Below are positions 18,301 through 26,445 of a stretch of 64,000 nt of DNA, piece by piece. A program made the translations under genes and the position numbers. Origin of the DNA: Tengunoibacter tsumagoiensis. GTDB taxonomy: Bacteria > Chloroflexota > Ktedonobacteria > Ktedonobacterales > Ktedonobacteraceae. Below the pieces are notes generated by a model. That model worked only from the letters and a program-made list of their open reading frames with translations. It had not been told where the DNA came from and did no database searches. Position 1 is the stretch's first letter, and each line of letters starts with the position of its first letter. The stretch covers positions 4,215,001 through 4,279,000 of the forward strand of contig NZ_BIFR01000001.1 in NCBI RefSeq assembly GCF_003967535.1. The letters run 5' to 3'.

Positions 18301-19514
18301 AACATATGCTTCCCGCTTTCTTTCTCGTTCTTGAAAAGCTACCACTCATGCCCAATGGAAAGGTGGATCGCCGCGCTCTACCGCCACCGGCCAACCTCTC
18401 CTCGCTCCATACGCAAGAGCTCCTGGTTGGGCCACGCGACCCCCTGGAATACCAGCTCGTGCAGATCTGGGAGGAATGCCTTCACAGACATCCGATTGGG
18501 GTTACAGAGAACTTTTTTGAGATTGGAGGTCACTCACTTCTTGCAGTACGCTTGCTGTCACAGATCCAGAAACACTTTGCACGTGCGCTTCCTTTATCGG
18601 CGTTATTTCAAGGGGCAACCATCGAGCAATTGGCAAGCACACTGCGCAATCAGTCAAATGTAGTCTCAGTTCTTATAGGTATACAGACAGAGGGACCGAA
18701 ACGGCCACTCTTCTTGATGCACCCGACAGGAGGAAATGTTCTCTGTTATGCAGGCTTAGCACAACATTTAGGAAAGGATCAACCTCTCTATGGATTGCAA
18801 GCCCAGGGATTAAACCCGGAGGAAGCGCCTCTTAGCAGTATTGAAGAGATGGCGACCGTCTACATCAAAGCGATACGTAGCCAGCAACCTGAGGGTCCAT
18901 ACCTCCTGGGTGGCTGGTCGAGTGGCGGCCTGATTGCAGTGGAAGTGGCCTCTCAACTTCGTGAACAGGGACAACAGGTAGCGCTCCTGGCATTACTAGA
19001 CACGCCTGCTCTCTTTACCAGGGAACAGAACAGTCAGGATAGCCCGGAGACAATCAACCAGGATGCGGTCATCCTGGCCAGATTCGTCTCTCAATTGGGC
19101 ACGAAGAGCGGTCTGGACCTTTCCGCAACCTATACAGATTTATCTCAACGCACGCCTGAAGAACAGTTGCTTTATATCCTGGAACAGGCAAAATCTGCTC
19201 ATGTAGTGCCAGCAGACGCTGATTGCTCTCTCATCAGCAGATTGATACAAGTCTATAAGGCAGATGTGCGAGCCACGCTGGATTATCATCCACGTGTCTA
19301 CCCAGATCGCATAAGCTATTTTCAGTCTGAACAGAGCGTTCAGACCGGACAGGATACCCTTGCAGCCTGGCGCATAATTGCAACGGGCGGTCTGGATCTC
19401 TTTATTTCGCCTGGCGACCACTTTGGAATGCTCAAGGAACCGCATGTCCAGCTATTAGCAGCTCAATTACGTGCCTGTCTCGATCCTATTCAAGATGTTC
19501 ATCGCGACCAATAG
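15351..19514 (+). CDS. Terminal NRPS module C-A-PCP-TE
   Basis: I chose ATG 15351, four bases after the previous stop and preceded by AAAGGA, although the frame is open back to 15234. The 1387 residues carry a short acidic leader, a condensation domain with HHVVSDGW, an adenylation domain (YTSGSTGRPKG, NTYGPTETTV, VYQSGDRAR, LMPNGKVDRRALP), a carrier site ENFFEIGGHSLLAV and a C-terminal type I thioesterase with LLGGWSSGG (nucleophile Ser) and SPGDHFGML (catalytic His). The code is about D-I-E-D-I-G-T-V-I-K, not assigned. The thioesterase makes this the chain-releasing module, by hydrolysis or macrocyclisation. The region just after the PCP shows no epimerase. Confidence 0.93.
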   Translation: MNDLDALTEDEDEEREALLALLLAEDGFDTAVVQTIRPRQEQGPAPLSFAQERLWFLDQLMPNLSAYTIPVGLRINGALHIPALSQSLNEIVRRHEVLRTRFDLQDGQPVQIVEATLQITPRLIDLSTLPTDVKARTTTYLATQEARLPFDMAHGPLLRTSLLQLDGQEFLLLLTMHHVVSDGWSMSIFYRELAALYEAFSSGIAPSLPPLPIQYSDFAVWQRNWLESDAQEALNYWRQHLKNAPAILNLPTDRPRPAIQTFSGSVESLMLNTQLTMALRTLSQREEVTLFMTLLAAWQTLLWRYTDQDDICVGTFIAGRTHAETEGLIGFFINNLVLRTDLSGNPTFQELLRRVREVTLGAYAHQEIPFEKILQDLGRNHDLSITPLFQVMLILQNMPEPIPALADLTLRETGVGNTRANFDLSLWVTESRDHLQMSLQYNTDLFDAQTIRRMLDHLSILLQGIVAHPQQQLSTLPILTDIEQQHYLSPWQNDNQTASQRRCLHHLFEEQVLHTPDTIALVYEQEQLTYATLNQRANQLAIYLRTVGVGPEVNVGICLPRCTALIVGLLSILKAGGAYVPLDPTYPQDRLALMVQDAHIHILLTQTALKANFPRYAGTVIDLDADWAIIGDKSSPDLENAATAINLTDTTVTALNLAYTMYTSGSTGRPKGVAIQHHSVVNFIESARTVYTMTIGDRTLQFASINFDISVEEIYATLTSGATLVLRNDAMLSSIPFFLDVCHQWGITILDLPTAFWHEMAAHSGTIEPSLLTRLRLVIIGGEQVQTEKLSLWQQHVPASIQLVNTYGPTETTVIATLQVVDATQPPEHNTSIGRALTNVQVAILDRFQQPVPIGVWGELIIGGAGLARGYPGYPALTAEKFRPNPFGNRTRVYQSGDRARFLSDGTIEFGGRLDNQVKLRGFRVEPGEIETAIRLFPNVYDTVVCVYEERPGEKQLVAYVVWKDAQLSTIYELQASLKGSLPQHMLPAFFLVLEKLPLMPNGKVDRRALPPPANLSSLHTQELLVGPRDPLEYQLVQIWEECLHRHPIGVTENFFEIGGHSLLAVRLLSQIQKHFARALPLSALFQGATIEQLASTLRNQSNVVSVLIGIQTEGPKRPLFLMHPTGGNVLCYAGLAQHLGKDQPLYGLQAQGLNPEEAPLSSIEEMATVYIKAIRSQQPEGPYLLGGWSSGGLIAVEVASQLREQGQQVALLALLDTPALFTREQNSQDSPETINQDAVILARFVSQLGTKSGLDLSATYTDLSQRTPEEQLLYILEQAKSAHVVPADADCSLISRLIQVYKADVRATLDYHPRVYPDRISYFQSEQSVQTGQDTLAAWRIIATGGLDLFISPGDHFGMLKEPHVQLLAAQLRACLDPIQDVHRDQ

Positions 19515-19572
19515 GGCCCAGACATCTAAGAAGGCAGCTAATACCAAGCAGTTTTTTTACAAGGAAGTACGT

Positions 19573-19728
19573 ATGTTACACGATTTTTTGTGTTGTTTTG
19601 TTATGCTTCGCGCCCTTCCACAGACACTGGATAGATCTATACACGTTGTGGCAAACGTGCCAACCTCACTCTACTCTTCACCACTAACGAAGGCTTCAAG
19701 CACCTGCATGCTCCTGGGAGGAAAATGA
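19573..19728 (+). CDS. Possible 51-residue Ser/Thr/Cys-rich peptide overlapping the monooxygenase start
   Basis: This short frame starts at an ATG with AAGGAAG at good spacing and ends in a TGA that overlaps the start of the flavoenzyme gene (ATGATG). The N-terminal half is hydrophobic with two Cys; the C-terminal third contains a cluster of Ser, Thr and one Cys and ends in LLGGK. Translation would couple it to the next gene. It could be a leader that merely couples translation, or a small substrate for the LanB-like protein of the other operon. No homology is recognised. Codon use was not assessed, so a chance frame is possible. Confidence 0.35.
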   Translation: MLHDFLCCFVMLRALPQTLDRSIHVVANVPTSLYSSPLTKASSTCMLLGGK

Positions 19729-21122
19729 TGACCACACACACGACGAAGATAGCCATTGTGGGGGCTGGTCCTGGTGGTACCCTTATGGCCATCTACCTGG
19801 CAAAACAAGGCTTTACGGTAGAAGTCTATGAGCGCCGAGGTGATATGCGCCTGGAAGCGGTCGAGCAAGGACGATCGATTAACCTGACATTAGCTGTTCG
19901 TGGTCTTCATGCCTTAGAGAAGGTGGGGCTCCTCCACAGTGTTTTGTCTATCACAATGCCTTTAAAGGGACGCACTATTCATGGCCTTGATGGCACCCAG
20001 AAGTTTCAGCCCTATGGAAAAGACGAGCACGAGGTCATCTATTCAATTCAACGCAAAGATCTCAATATCGCCCTGCTCAATCACGTTGACTCTTTCCCCA
20101 ATGTTAAAGTCTTCTTTCACAAACGATGTGTAAGCCTGGATAAAGAGACAAAAACACTTCACCTGCTTGATGAACTTTCCAATGAAACAGTATCCGTCAC
20201 AGCCGATATCATTATTGGTGCCGATGGAGCGTACTCAACTGTACGTCAACAATTGATGCGTATGCAGAAAACGCACTATAAACAAGAATATCTCGATTGG
20301 GGCTATAAGCAACTCACTATTCCTCCTGGCCCCGATGGATCATTTCTGCTCCGTGAGGATACCCTCCATGATTGGCCACGAGGCGATGTCATGATGCTCG
20401 CTATCCCCAACTATGATGGCTGCTTCACCTGCACCTGTGTTCTGCCATTCAAAGGTGAAGTCAGTTTTGATACGCTAAACACAGAGTCAGCAGTGGCTGC
20501 ATTCTTTAAAAATCAATTTGCCGACGTGGTTCCCTATATCCCCGGATTGGCTAACCAGTTTCTTCATAATCAAATCAATGACTTTATTACTGTCTCAACA
20601 GATCCCTGGTACTATAAAGATGCCATTGTGCTGTTGGGTGATGCCTGCCATGCAGTCTATCCTTTCTATGGTCAGGGCATGAATGCAGCCTTTGAAGATT
20701 GTTTCGTTCTCAGTGAATGCATCAAAAACCACCCGGGCAATTGGGAGGCTGCTTTTGCCAGTTATCAACAAAAACGCTTACGCAATACCAACGTCCTGGC
20801 ACAACTCTCTAAGGAGAACTTCGATGAATTACGGGATAAGGTACGATCACCCTGGCTGGTTGCTCAGAAGAAGACGATTGCCGCACTCAATCGGCTCTTT
20901 CCACGTACCTGGATTCCCCTCTATACGATGATGACTCACACTACTATGCCCTATGCTGATGCACTAGAACGCTGTCAAAAACAGAATCGTGCTGCAAGGT
21001 GGTTGGGGATCGATCTCATCATTTTCTTTATCGCAATGTGCTTAATCGCTGTACGCCTGGGCGAGAAAACACAACGCTTCTGGACATTCTCGTGGCGCAA
21101 ATCCGCTCGATTCAGGCCTTAA
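19725..21122 (+). CDS. kmo: Kynurenine 3-monooxygenase-like FAD monooxygenase
   Basis: The 465-residue protein has the FAD dinucleotide motif GAGPGG near residue 15, the family signature GRSINLTLAVRG with HALEKVGL, an IYSIQRKDLN block and the second FAD motif LLGDACHAVYPFYGQGMNAAFEDC, all typical of kynurenine 3-monooxygenase. A hydrophobic C-terminal helix (GIDLIIFFIAMCLIAVRL) matches the C-terminal membrane-contacting segment known in the family. The expected reaction is NADPH- and O2-dependent hydroxylation of L-kynurenine to 3-hydroxykynurenine. It follows the terminal NRPS gene, so it probably makes an unusual building block (3-hydroxykynurenine or, with kynureninase, 3-hydroxyanthranilate). 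No other kynurenine-pathway gene is in the window. A second in-frame ATG follows the first, making start choice trivial. Confidence 0.85.
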   Translation: MMTTHTTKIAIVGAGPGGTLMAIYLAKQGFTVEVYERRGDMRLEAVEQGRSINLTLAVRGLHALEKVGLLHSVLSITMPLKGRTIHGLDGTQKFQPYGKDEHEVIYSIQRKDLNIALLNHVDSFPNVKVFFHKRCVSLDKETKTLHLLDELSNETVSVTADIIIGADGAYSTVRQQLMRMQKTHYKQEYLDWGYKQLTIPPGPDGSFLLREDTLHDWPRGDVMMLAIPNYDGCFTCTCVLPFKGEVSFDTLNTESAVAAFFKNQFADVVPYIPGLANQFLHNQINDFITVSTDPWYYKDAIVLLGDACHAVYPFYGQGMNAAFEDCFVLSECIKNHPGNWEAAFASYQQKRLRNTNVLAQLSKENFDELRDKVRSPWLVAQKKTIAALNRLFPRTWIPLYTMMTHTTMPYADALERCQKQNRAARWLGIDLIIFFIAMCLIAVRLGEKTQRFWTFSWRKSARFRP

Positions 21123-21174
21123 TAAAAAGATCCCTCTCTCACTTTAACAGGTTTTGTGGACAGACCTGAACTTT

Positions 21175-21722
21175 GCCATCATGAATGATGAACTCCTACC
21201 ACATTATGCCATGAATTGATTATCAGGCTATATTTATTGCGTGAACGTGTTAGGGGTAACAAGGTATGATGGGGGACATTTTTCGGCCATCATGAATGAT
21301 GGGCCCTCCCTTCTCGTGCAATAAATTGCACTGCATAAGCGATTTATTGCATGAACGTGTTGGGGTGACAAGGTATGATGGGGGACATTTTTCGGCCATC
21401 ATAAATGATGGGCCCTCCCTTCTCGTGCAATAAATTGCACCACATAAGCGATTTATCGCATAAACATGTCGGGCCCATCATTTATGATGGCCGCTGTGAC
21501 CCATTCCACCATGTCCCACCTTCTCGTGCAATAAATTGCACCACATAAGCGATTTATCGCATGAACGTGTTGGGGTGACAAGGTATGATGGGGGACATTT
21601 TTCGGCCATCATAAATGATGGGCCCTCCCTTCTCGTGCAATAAATTGCACCTTTACCTGCGATTTATCGCATAAACATGTCGGGCCCATCATTTATGATG
21701 GCCGCTGTGACCCACTCCGCCG
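21175..21722. repeat. Palindromic repeat block A (REP-like), downstream of the monooxygenase gene
   Basis: The block is built from three short palindromes repeated in order: GGCCATCATAAATGATGGGCC (or a form with G at the centre), GTGCAATAAATTGCAC, and GCGATTTATCGC. One near-identical unit of about 109 bases starts at 21282 and again at 21391, and a further copy starts at 21601 after an inverted part-unit. The same palindromes recur in blocks at 37990 and 59290. No reading frame is supported in the 790-base gap around it. Possible roles are transcript 3'-end protection, termination, or a non-autonomous mobile sequence. Confidence 0.85.
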
Positions 21723-21912
21723 AAGGGGCGAAGATCCTATATTGACAGCAATAGTACGCTATTATCAGACTATTCTAGATGCGTTATTCAACGTTACATT
21801 ATACCTTAAAAAGAAAAATACATCGAAGAATACTCCATCTGTTTTACAGATCCTTTTCGCTTGTCTCTATCCCGGTCTATTTGGAAGCACGGGGTAAGAA
21901 AGGTACAAGAAC

Positions 21913-24417
21913 ATGCCATATACAACCAGATTACGCTATACAGACAAAGCCCGCAGTGGGCAGACCCTGGGAGGGTTAGGAACTGGTGGAGTCGAGCTCC
22001 GGCAGGATGGCGTTTTTTATAATTGGCAGATTGCAAATAATTTCCCATTTGGAACCGGTAGCAAACTCAATTTTCCAGAAAATACACAGTTGTTTTTTCT
22101 GCTCCGTTATCAAGAACAGGATAAACCCCCACGCCTTAAACTGCTTCAGATCGATGATGGTGATTATGTCGCCAACATCAATAACCATATCTATGAATTC
22201 CCCTGGATGACAGGCATCGAGCAGATAGATTATACCGCCTCATTTCCCTTTACACAGTTACGCTATGAAGATAGCGATATGCCCCTCACAGTGACAATGG
22301 AGGCTTTTAGCCCCTTTATTCCTCATGACGTCAAAAATTCTTCTCTCCCAGCTGTTGTCTTTTCCTTTAAAGTTCAATCACATGCACAAAAACCTGTCTC
22401 GGTGTCGTTAATGGGCACAATGCGGAATCTCTGCGGCTACGACGTACAGGAGAAAATATATACGGCTGAATGGCAGAACCATGATGGCCTGCATCTCCTC
22501 CAGATGGGGGTTGATCAGATGGATCAGAAGGAATCTTCATGGGGAACGCAGGCACTTGGGATTCTTGGAGAACAGACTCCCTCCTATTATCTGGGTTGGG
22601 GTCATCGCCATCCATTTTATGAAGTTGTTCTTCGGAACACTCAATTGCCCAATCGTGACGATACCCCTTCGCGCAACTCACGACCCTCTGCCAATGGCAC
22701 ATTATATGCCGATGAATGTATGTTAAGTACGTTGAGCGTGGATTCAGTACTTCAATCTGGAGAATGCTCGACAACAACTATGGTCATGAGTTGGCATTTT
22801 CCTAACTTTTATGCGCAGAAAAATTCTGAATCGATACCTCAGCAGGCACGACTGGAGGGGAATTATTATTCCAACTTCTTTGCGAATGCAGCCGAGGTCG
22901 CACAGTATATTCAATCCCATCTTAGTGATCTTGAGCAGAGAACACGGCAATTTCATGATGATTTTTATGCCTCAACACTCCCTTTACCTGTTCTGGATCA
23001 ACTAAATTCTCAGCTAAATACGTTTATTAGCAGTAGCTGGCTCACAAAACAGAAACAGTTTGGTGTTGGTGAGGGGTTAACACCAGCTCAGCCCTGGGCC
23101 GGTCTGAACACCATTGATGTCGCATTATATGGTGGACATGCTATTGCCACTCTGTTTCCTGAATTAGAGCGGGAAGTCTGGCTTAATCATCGCGATCTAC
23201 AATCCCCAAACGGCCAGATGAGCCACTCAATTATTCGAGACTTTAGCCACTTTGACCTCGATGATCCCGCTACCGGACGCGTGGACCTGCCCGCTCAGTA
23301 TGTTATTCAAGCAGTTCGCTATGCATTATGGACAAACGATCAAGCGTTTCTCAAAGAGATCTGGCCCTCGATCAAAAAAACGCTCGCCTATGTTCTGAGA
23401 GAAAGGGATGCGAACGGAGATTTCATACCGGATGTCAATGGAGCACTGACCACATCCTATGACAATTTTGCGATGTTTGGTCTTACTTCCTATGTAGGTT
23501 CTCTCTGGCTCTCAGCCTTAACATATTGTTGTACGGCGGCACAGGTGTTGGGGGATGAAGAAACGTTCGCGATCTATCGTGAAGTCTACCAGAAAGCGAA
23601 AAGCGTTTTTCAAGCGAAATTATGGAATGGTCACTATTATCGGCTCAGTGTTGAAGCCAGAGACGAGCAGTTGATCATCGATGAGGGCTGTCTCACTGAT
23701 CAATTGATTGGGCAATGGTGCAATTACTGGTGTGGCCTGGAGAGTATCGTAGACGCTCCCAATAGCAAGGAGGCTGTGCTCTCCATTCTCTCCCGAAACT
23801 ATGAAAAAGGCTTTGGTCTCCGCAATTGTAGCTGGCCAGAAGATACCTATCTCCATGCTGTCCCCGACGATTGTTGGTTTGACCAGGCGAATACATTCTG
23901 GAGTGGAGTAGAATTAGCCTTTGCTTCCTTTCTTATCTGGGAGGGAGAGGTCGCAGCAGGTTTTGAATTAGTAGAGACTGTCAATCAACGCTACTTGAAG
24001 GCCGGGCGCTATTTTAACCATCAAGAATGGGGGGGACATTATTTCCGTCCTCTATCGGCCTGGGCATTACCAAATGCTGTGCTTGGACTCTCGATCTGTG
24101 CAGGGACATACCGTTTTTCGCCGCGCTTGACGCTTCCCACGTTTAAATTGTTTTTTAGCTTCCCCTCTGGTACTGCTCACTATATTCATGATGAGGAAAA
24201 ACAGCTGGTTGCTATTCGCGTGTTAAGTGGGCATTTCTCGTGTTCCGTTTTACAGCTCGAGACCTCTCTGCCGCTTGATGCTCAGCTTCATTGTAGTCTT
24301 GGCGGTGAAGTAGTTGCCTCTGAGGACTATCATTACGACGCGCAAACACGTACCTTTGTGCTCACAAAAGCGTTCACGTTAGCGGAGTCGCAAGAGTTCC
24401 GCCTGTGGTTTGATTGA
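21913..24417 (+). CDS. GH116-type beta-glucosidase / glucosylceramidase-like enzyme
   Basis: The 834-residue protein begins GGLGTGGVELRQDGVFYNWQ, a hallmark of the N-terminal domain of bile-acid beta-glucosidase (GBA2)-like proteins. The C-terminal (alpha/alpha)6 catalytic part shows LNTIDVALYGG, TSYDNFAMFGLTSYVGSLWL, LWNGHYYRL, DQLIGQWCNYWCGLE and FWSGVELAFASFL, all GH116 landmarks. There is no signal peptide, so a cytoplasmic role on beta-glucosides is likely; the substrate is unknown. I could not place the nucleophile Glu with certainty: the family position lies before the NTxDV segment. AAAGG lies about 10 bases before the ATG. The stop codon abuts the end of a TnpB element. Confidence 0.82.
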   Translation: MPYTTRLRYTDKARSGQTLGGLGTGGVELRQDGVFYNWQIANNFPFGTGSKLNFPENTQLFFLLRYQEQDKPPRLKLLQIDDGDYVANINNHIYEFPWMTGIEQIDYTASFPFTQLRYEDSDMPLTVTMEAFSPFIPHDVKNSSLPAVVFSFKVQSHAQKPVSVSLMGTMRNLCGYDVQEKIYTAEWQNHDGLHLLQMGVDQMDQKESSWGTQALGILGEQTPSYYLGWGHRHPFYEVVLRNTQLPNRDDTPSRNSRPSANGTLYADECMLSTLSVDSVLQSGECSTTTMVMSWHFPNFYAQKNSESIPQQARLEGNYYSNFFANAAEVAQYIQSHLSDLEQRTRQFHDDFYASTLPLPVLDQLNSQLNTFISSSWLTKQKQFGVGEGLTPAQPWAGLNTIDVALYGGHAIATLFPELEREVWLNHRDLQSPNGQMSHSIIRDFSHFDLDDPATGRVDLPAQYVIQAVRYALWTNDQAFLKEIWPSIKKTLAYVLRERDANGDFIPDVNGALTTSYDNFAMFGLTSYVGSLWLSALTYCCTAAQVLGDEETFAIYREVYQKAKSVFQAKLWNGHYYRLSVEARDEQLIIDEGCLTDQLIGQWCNYWCGLESIVDAPNSKEAVLSILSRNYEKGFGLRNCSWPEDTYLHAVPDDCWFDQANTFWSGVELAFASFLIWEGEVAAGFELVETVNQRYLKAGRYFNHQEWGGHYFRPLSAWALPNAVLGLSICAGTYRFSPRLTLPTFKLFFSFPSGTAHYIHDEEKQLVAIRVLSGHFSCSVLQLETSLPLDAQLHCSLGGEVVASEDYHYDAQTRTFVLTKAFTLAESQEFRLWFD

Positions 24418-24560
24418 CATCCTCCCCCGACTAAAGCCGGGGGATTCCCGACCTCACGATCGGGGTTTCCTGCTTCGCTGAGACGTGCCAGGCTTGGTTT
24501 TCACCGCACCAGGTCTTACGGCCTCTCCACAGGCTTCACGTACCGTCAGTCCGGCGGCAT
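24418..24560 (-). ncRNA. Predicted TnpB omega RNA (reRNA) region
   Basis: By analogy with characterised TnpB elements, the guide RNA scaffold is formed from the 3' end of tnpB and the adjacent right end with its GC-rich hairpin, and the guide is read from host DNA just outside. Here that guide would come from the antisense of the last codons of the GH116 gene. The position is inferred from element architecture; no structure was computed. Confidence 0.45.
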
Positions 24561-25635
24561 GAATGTTTTTTGAGGCGTTGAGGTCACGATCGTGATGGAC
24601 CCCACATTTGGGACAGGTCCAGTGCCGTACCTCTAACGCTAAGGAGTCGAGAATATGTCCACAGTCAAAGCAGCGTTTGGAGGACGGGTACCACTTGTCA
24701 ATTTTGACGAGGGTGCGTCCATACCACGTTGCCTTGTATTCCAACTGGGACACGAATTCCGACCAACCCACATCGCTGATGGCTTTCCTGAGACTCTGGT
24801 TTTTGACCATGTTTTTCACCGCCAGGCTCTCCACACAGATCGTTTGGTTTTCACGGATCAGGCGGGTCGAAAGCTTGTGCTGGAAATCACGGCGACGATC
24901 AGCGATGCGGGCATGAATTTTGGCAACCTTCAAACGAGCTTTCTCTTTGTTCTTGGAGCCCTTTTTCTTTTTCGCATGCCGTCTCTGGGCTTTGGCAAGC
25001 TTCTTTTCATCGGTGTGAAAGAACTTGGGATTGCCGATGGTTTCCCCTGTGGAGAGGATCACGTAGGATTTCAATCCGAGATCCGCACCCACGGTTTTGG
25101 GGGTGACAGGCAACGGGGCAATGTTTTCCTCCACCAGGATGCTCACAAAATAGCGATCGGTACTATCCTTGGAGACGGTGACGCGAGAAGGGACGGCATC
25201 CTTGGGCAGCGGACGGGACCACACAATGCTGAGAGGTTCTTTCATTTTGGCAAGCGTCAACTGCCCATCTCGCCAGGTAAAAGCATTGCTGGTGTAGGTG
25301 GCTGCTTGTTTCTGACGTTTGTGCTTGAAACGAGGATAGGCGGCACGTCCCTCAAAGAAATTGACAAACGCTTTATCGAGATGGCGCAAAGCTTGTTGCA
25401 GGGGAACAGAAGAGACGTCATTGAGCCACACATACTCACCTTGTTTTTTGAGGGCTGTGAGCATCTCACTCAAATCTTTGTAGTACAGACGTTTCTGCTC
25501 CTGGTAAAAGGCGTCGGTTTTACATCGCAATGCCCAATTGGAGACAAAACGTGCGCACCCAAACGTACGAGCAAGTATCTGTTTTTGCTCGTTGGTTGGA
25601 TAGACTCTGTACTTGTATGCTTTCTTCTGTTCCAT
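24454..25635 (-). CDS. tnpB: TnpB RNA-guided endonuclease (OrfB family)
   Basis: The 393-residue protein has the N-terminal OrfB helix-turn-helix (YRVYPTNEQKQILARTFGCARF), a RuvC-like nuclease with catalytic Asp in VGADLGLKS, Glu in ICVESLAV and Asp in DRDLNASKN, and a zinc ribbon CFDCG...CPKCG before the last motif. All three acidic residues are intact, so it may be active. TnpB cleaves DNA next to a transposon-associated motif under omega RNA guidance and helps retain the element after TnpA excision; no TnpA is nearby, so movement would need one in trans. A 382-codon open frame on the opposite strand is a shadow. Confidence 0.93.
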   Translation of the reverse strand: MEQKKAYKYRVYPTNEQKQILARTFGCARFVSNWALRCKTDAFYQEQKRLYYKDLSEMLTALKKQGEYVWLNDVSSVPLQQALRHLDKAFVNFFEGRAAYPRFKHKRQKQAATYTSNAFTWRDGQLTLAKMKEPLSIVWSRPLPKDAVPSRVTVSKDSTDRYFVSILVEENIAPLPVTPKTVGADLGLKSYVILSTGETIGNPKFFHTDEKKLAKAQRRHAKKKKGSKNKEKARLKVAKIHARIADRRRDFQHKLSTRLIRENQTICVESLAVKNMVKNQSLRKAISDVGWSEFVSQLEYKATWYGRTLVKIDKWYPSSKRCFDCGHILDSLALEVRHWTCPKCGVHHDRDLNASKNIHAAGLTVREACGEAVRPGAVKTKPGTSQRSRKPRS

Positions 25636-25779
25636 ACTTTACATCGTATCGCATATCGTGTAAAAAGTCAACCCCAAAAAAGGAACGGCGCTTTCATCCC
25701 CCGCATGAATGCAGGGGTTTTCCCGCGCCGGTTCTATAAAGAGTGCTCTGAATCGTTCCTGGAGAGACGGGGGAGCCTT

Positions 25780-25970
25780 TTACAACGTGATGGGGAGAGA
25801 TGAAGCCTCAAGCTTCTGATACCTGGCGGGAGGTATGCCAACCTCCCGCTTAAAGGCCTTGCGAAAGGCCACTTCTGACTCGTAGCCAACCAGTTCTGCG
25901 ATCTTTTCCATCTCTACATTGTTTTTGAGCAAACGGGCTGCTCTGTACATCCATATATTTCTCCCCTTTT
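25780..25970 (-). pseudogene. AraC-family regulator remnant (C-terminal HTH only)
   Basis: On the minus strand the sequence reads WMYRAARLLKNNVEMEKIAE, then LVGYESEVAFRKAFKREVG and IPPARYQKLEAS, the second helix-turn-helix of AraC/XylS regulators, ending at a TAA (25780-25782). Upstream in the same frame a stop occurs about seven codons before the match, and no sensor domain or first HTH is seen. The rest of the gene is gone, perhaps with insertion of the neighbouring TnpB element. Confidence 0.65.
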
Positions 25971-26445
25971 AAGACGATCAGACAATTCTTTGAGGCAATC
26001 TTGCAGAGCAGTTCTCGGCCTCCAAAGATATACTTCGCAAGCGGGTTTATTCTCTTCACAGTTATTCCAAATAGAGCAAGAGAAAAAGGCAAGAAGAGAA
26101 TAGGGCCTCATTCTCCATACAAACCCGAAACCAACGGCCCTTCCTGACATCGTCACGATTCACTAACGTTTCGGAGCTCTACCAGTAGAATTACTATCGA
26201 AATGTGTCAGAGATTTCGACAGCCTGTGTACTCATAAAAAGGCCTTTCATATTTACAGCTACGACGGTACTATTTTTAATAGCATCTTTATATCTTCTCT
26301 TCTTAGAACTGATTCATCATATATTTGACAGGTGGGTATAAGAAAAGTGTATACTTACGGCAACACAATGCAGAGGTATAAGGATAGTTATTTATTAGTA
26401 AAAGTTCTTTCTACCTGACCATTAGAATGAGTGAGGAATAATTGT
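25971..26445. other. Intergenic region, AT-rich, no gene seen
   Basis: The region between the AraC remnant and the methyltransferase gene contains only short frames without family resemblance. The right part (about 26250-26440) is AT-rich and probably carries the methyltransferase promoter. The left part may hold decayed regulator sequence. Confidence 0.4.

Larger units (their letters stand above)
24418..25735 (-). mobile_element. IS200/IS605-family element with tnpB only
   Basis: The element contains tnpB and no tnpA. The end next to the tnpB 3' terminus has a hairpin (24425-24446) of C5G/CG5 arms and the common terminal string GAGGATGTC on the minus strand. The other end has a hairpin built from CCCCGCAT/ATGCAGGGG (25698-25717). 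The right boundary is approximate. The left end coincides with the stop codon of the GH116 gene. Confidence 0.75.

Noticed and set aside
21175-21722. Repeat block A considered as a CRISPR array
   Set aside because: Units are palindromes with conserved spacers of irregular length and inverted copies, not identical repeats with unique spacers; no cas genes are present.
24655-25803. Long open frame (382 codons) on the plus strand opposite tnpB
   Set aside because: The minus-strand frame is an unmistakable TnpB with zinc ribbon and catalytic residues; the plus frame has no family resemblance and is an antisense shadow.
26130-26156. Minus-strand GTCAGG near the AraC remnant considered as an omega RNA end
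   Set aside because: No second arm or scaffold blocks follow on the minus strand.
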